From Nomia melanderi (Eukaryota > Arthropoda > Insecta > Hymenoptera > Halictidae), in the NCBI RefSeq assembly GCF_051020985.1, contig NW_027475149.1:620001-684000 (forward strand): a DNA stretch of 64,000 nt, in the 5' to 3' direction. The notes under the pieces were generated by a model. That model saw only the letters and a program-made list of their open reading frames with translations, had not been told where the DNA came from and ran no database searches. Position 1 is the first letter of the stretch, and every line of letters starts with the position of its first letter. A program made the position numbers and the translations under genes. This document shows, in pieces, positions 63,751-64,000 of the stretch.

Positions 63751-64000
63751 CCGAGGTCGTTCCCGCTGCACAGATTCATGCGCCAGGGCCTCCTACAAGT
63801 AATGCACTTTGATTTATTGCGCTATCTGTAATAGCACCCGAGATATCACCAGATATATATTGGATTTTTCCCTGACCCTGAGTGTCCGGCCCCATGAGAG
63901 GGTGGTTGTCTCGCCCCTGGTGGTCCGAGGTCGTTCCCGCTGCACAGATTCATGCGCCAGTGCCTTCTACAGACAATGCACTTTGATTTATTGCGCTATC
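63751..64000 (+). repeat. Array continues past the window
   Basis: After ctgctggtccgaggtcg the sequence continues with ctgcacag and ctacaagtaatg, as at 54,640-54,720, and not with the cgttgcaccg monomer that opens the 22-mer. It ends in mid-monomer at ttattgcgctatc. Confidence 0.85.

Larger units (their letters stand above)
1..64000 (+). repeat. 175-bp satellite array, entire window
   Basis: Every part of the window aligns to one 175-bp monomer in a single orientation. The start gcacccgag recurs at 166, 341, 515, 690 and so on to 63,834: 63,668 bp for 364 monomers. Deviations are mostly single-base indels, so the array keeps phase over 64 kb. No monomer is inverted and no foreign insertion interrupts it; both ends lie inside the array. 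The size, HOR structure and homogenised blocks fit a eukaryotic centromeric or pericentromeric satellite, but function and species are not shown by the sequence. No stretch of even 200 bases lies outside the repeat, so there is no intergenic or genic remainder to annotate. Confidence 0.98.

Noticed and set aside
1..64000. Hundreds of open frames of 60-157 codons on both strands as genes or a repeat protein family
   Set aside because: They are the same few peptides in shifting frames of one repeat, many begin at TTG rather than ATG, all end at the conserved taa, both strands are equally open, and the 175-nt period cannot encode an in-frame repeat protein.
1..64000. CRISPR array
   Set aside because: The repeats are 175 bp and contiguous, with no unique spacers, and no cas genes are present.
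1..64000. CENP-B box
   Set aside because: I looked for the TTCG....A..CGGG core on both strands. The nearest candidates (cacccgagatatcacc, attcgcctgggcc) miss required positions.
1..64000. Transposon or LTR element within the array
   Set aside because: No terminal repeats, target duplications, poly-A tract or reverse transcriptase or transposase-like frames are present; monomer phase is continuous.
1..64000. rDNA intergenic spacer subrepeats or telomere repeats
   Set aside because: No rRNA sequence and no short G-rich telomere motif occurs anywhere in the window.

Overview
The whole 64,000-base window is one uninterrupted array of tandem satellite DNA. A 175-bp monomer repeats head-to-tail on one strand from the first base to the last. 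Taking the conserved start gcacccgag as phase, the first is at 166 and the last at 63,834. That span holds 364 complete monomers averaging 174.9 bp, plus a partial monomer at each edge. I see no gene, RNA gene, transposon, unique spacer, inverted monomer or array edge. The many short open frames on both strands are by-products of the repeat: 175 is not a multiple of 3, every monomer has a stop at its 3' end, and the same peptides recur hundreds of times.

The monomer length (nucleosome scale), near-perfect phasing and nested higher-order repeats (HORs) suggest a eukaryotic centromeric or pericentromeric satellite. That is inference: the sequence contains no CENP-B box and no flanking gene to name the lineage. 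The reference monomer (8391-8565) is 92/175 G+C with 9 CpGs against about 12 expected, so CpG is only mildly depleted. It has an AT-rich 5' end with an EcoRV site, a GC-rich centre with a 21-bp imperfect dyad, and a 3' end of two linked types: A (ctacagacaatgcac, usually ctgtaatag) and B (ctgcagataattcac, usually ctctaatag, with a PstI site).

Layout. 1-7.1 kb: mosaic of older blocks including a 1,044-bp duplication. 7.1-11.0 kb: two copies of a 12-monomer, 2,100-bp HOR with three differences. 12.0-17.4 kb: three copies of another HOR at periods of 12, 8 and 11 monomers, with chimeric monomers at the deletion points. 17.9-31.8 kb: two copies of a roughly 36- to 40-monomer block that differ by gain and loss of whole monomers. 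31.8-34.3 kb: short 2-, 7- and 8-monomer cassettes. 34.4-52 kb: interleaved copies of cassettes at long and changing offsets, with a Q-type centre (gtccagcccc) prominent. 52.2-56.1 kb: a zone with its own variants (attttgccct, ctacaagtaatg) and a perfect 350-bp dimer duplication. 56.1-63.75 kb: two nearly identical copies of a 22-monomer, 3,845-bp HOR, with the start of a further repeat at the edge.

A divergent V monomer, in which about 50 bp of the centre is replaced, occurs 21 times before 36.6 kb and never after. Changing monomer families along the array, chimeric junction monomers and whole-monomer indels together read as a record of unequal exchange and local amplification. All comparisons were made by eye, so substitution counts are minimum values and block edges are approximate to a few bases unless stated.
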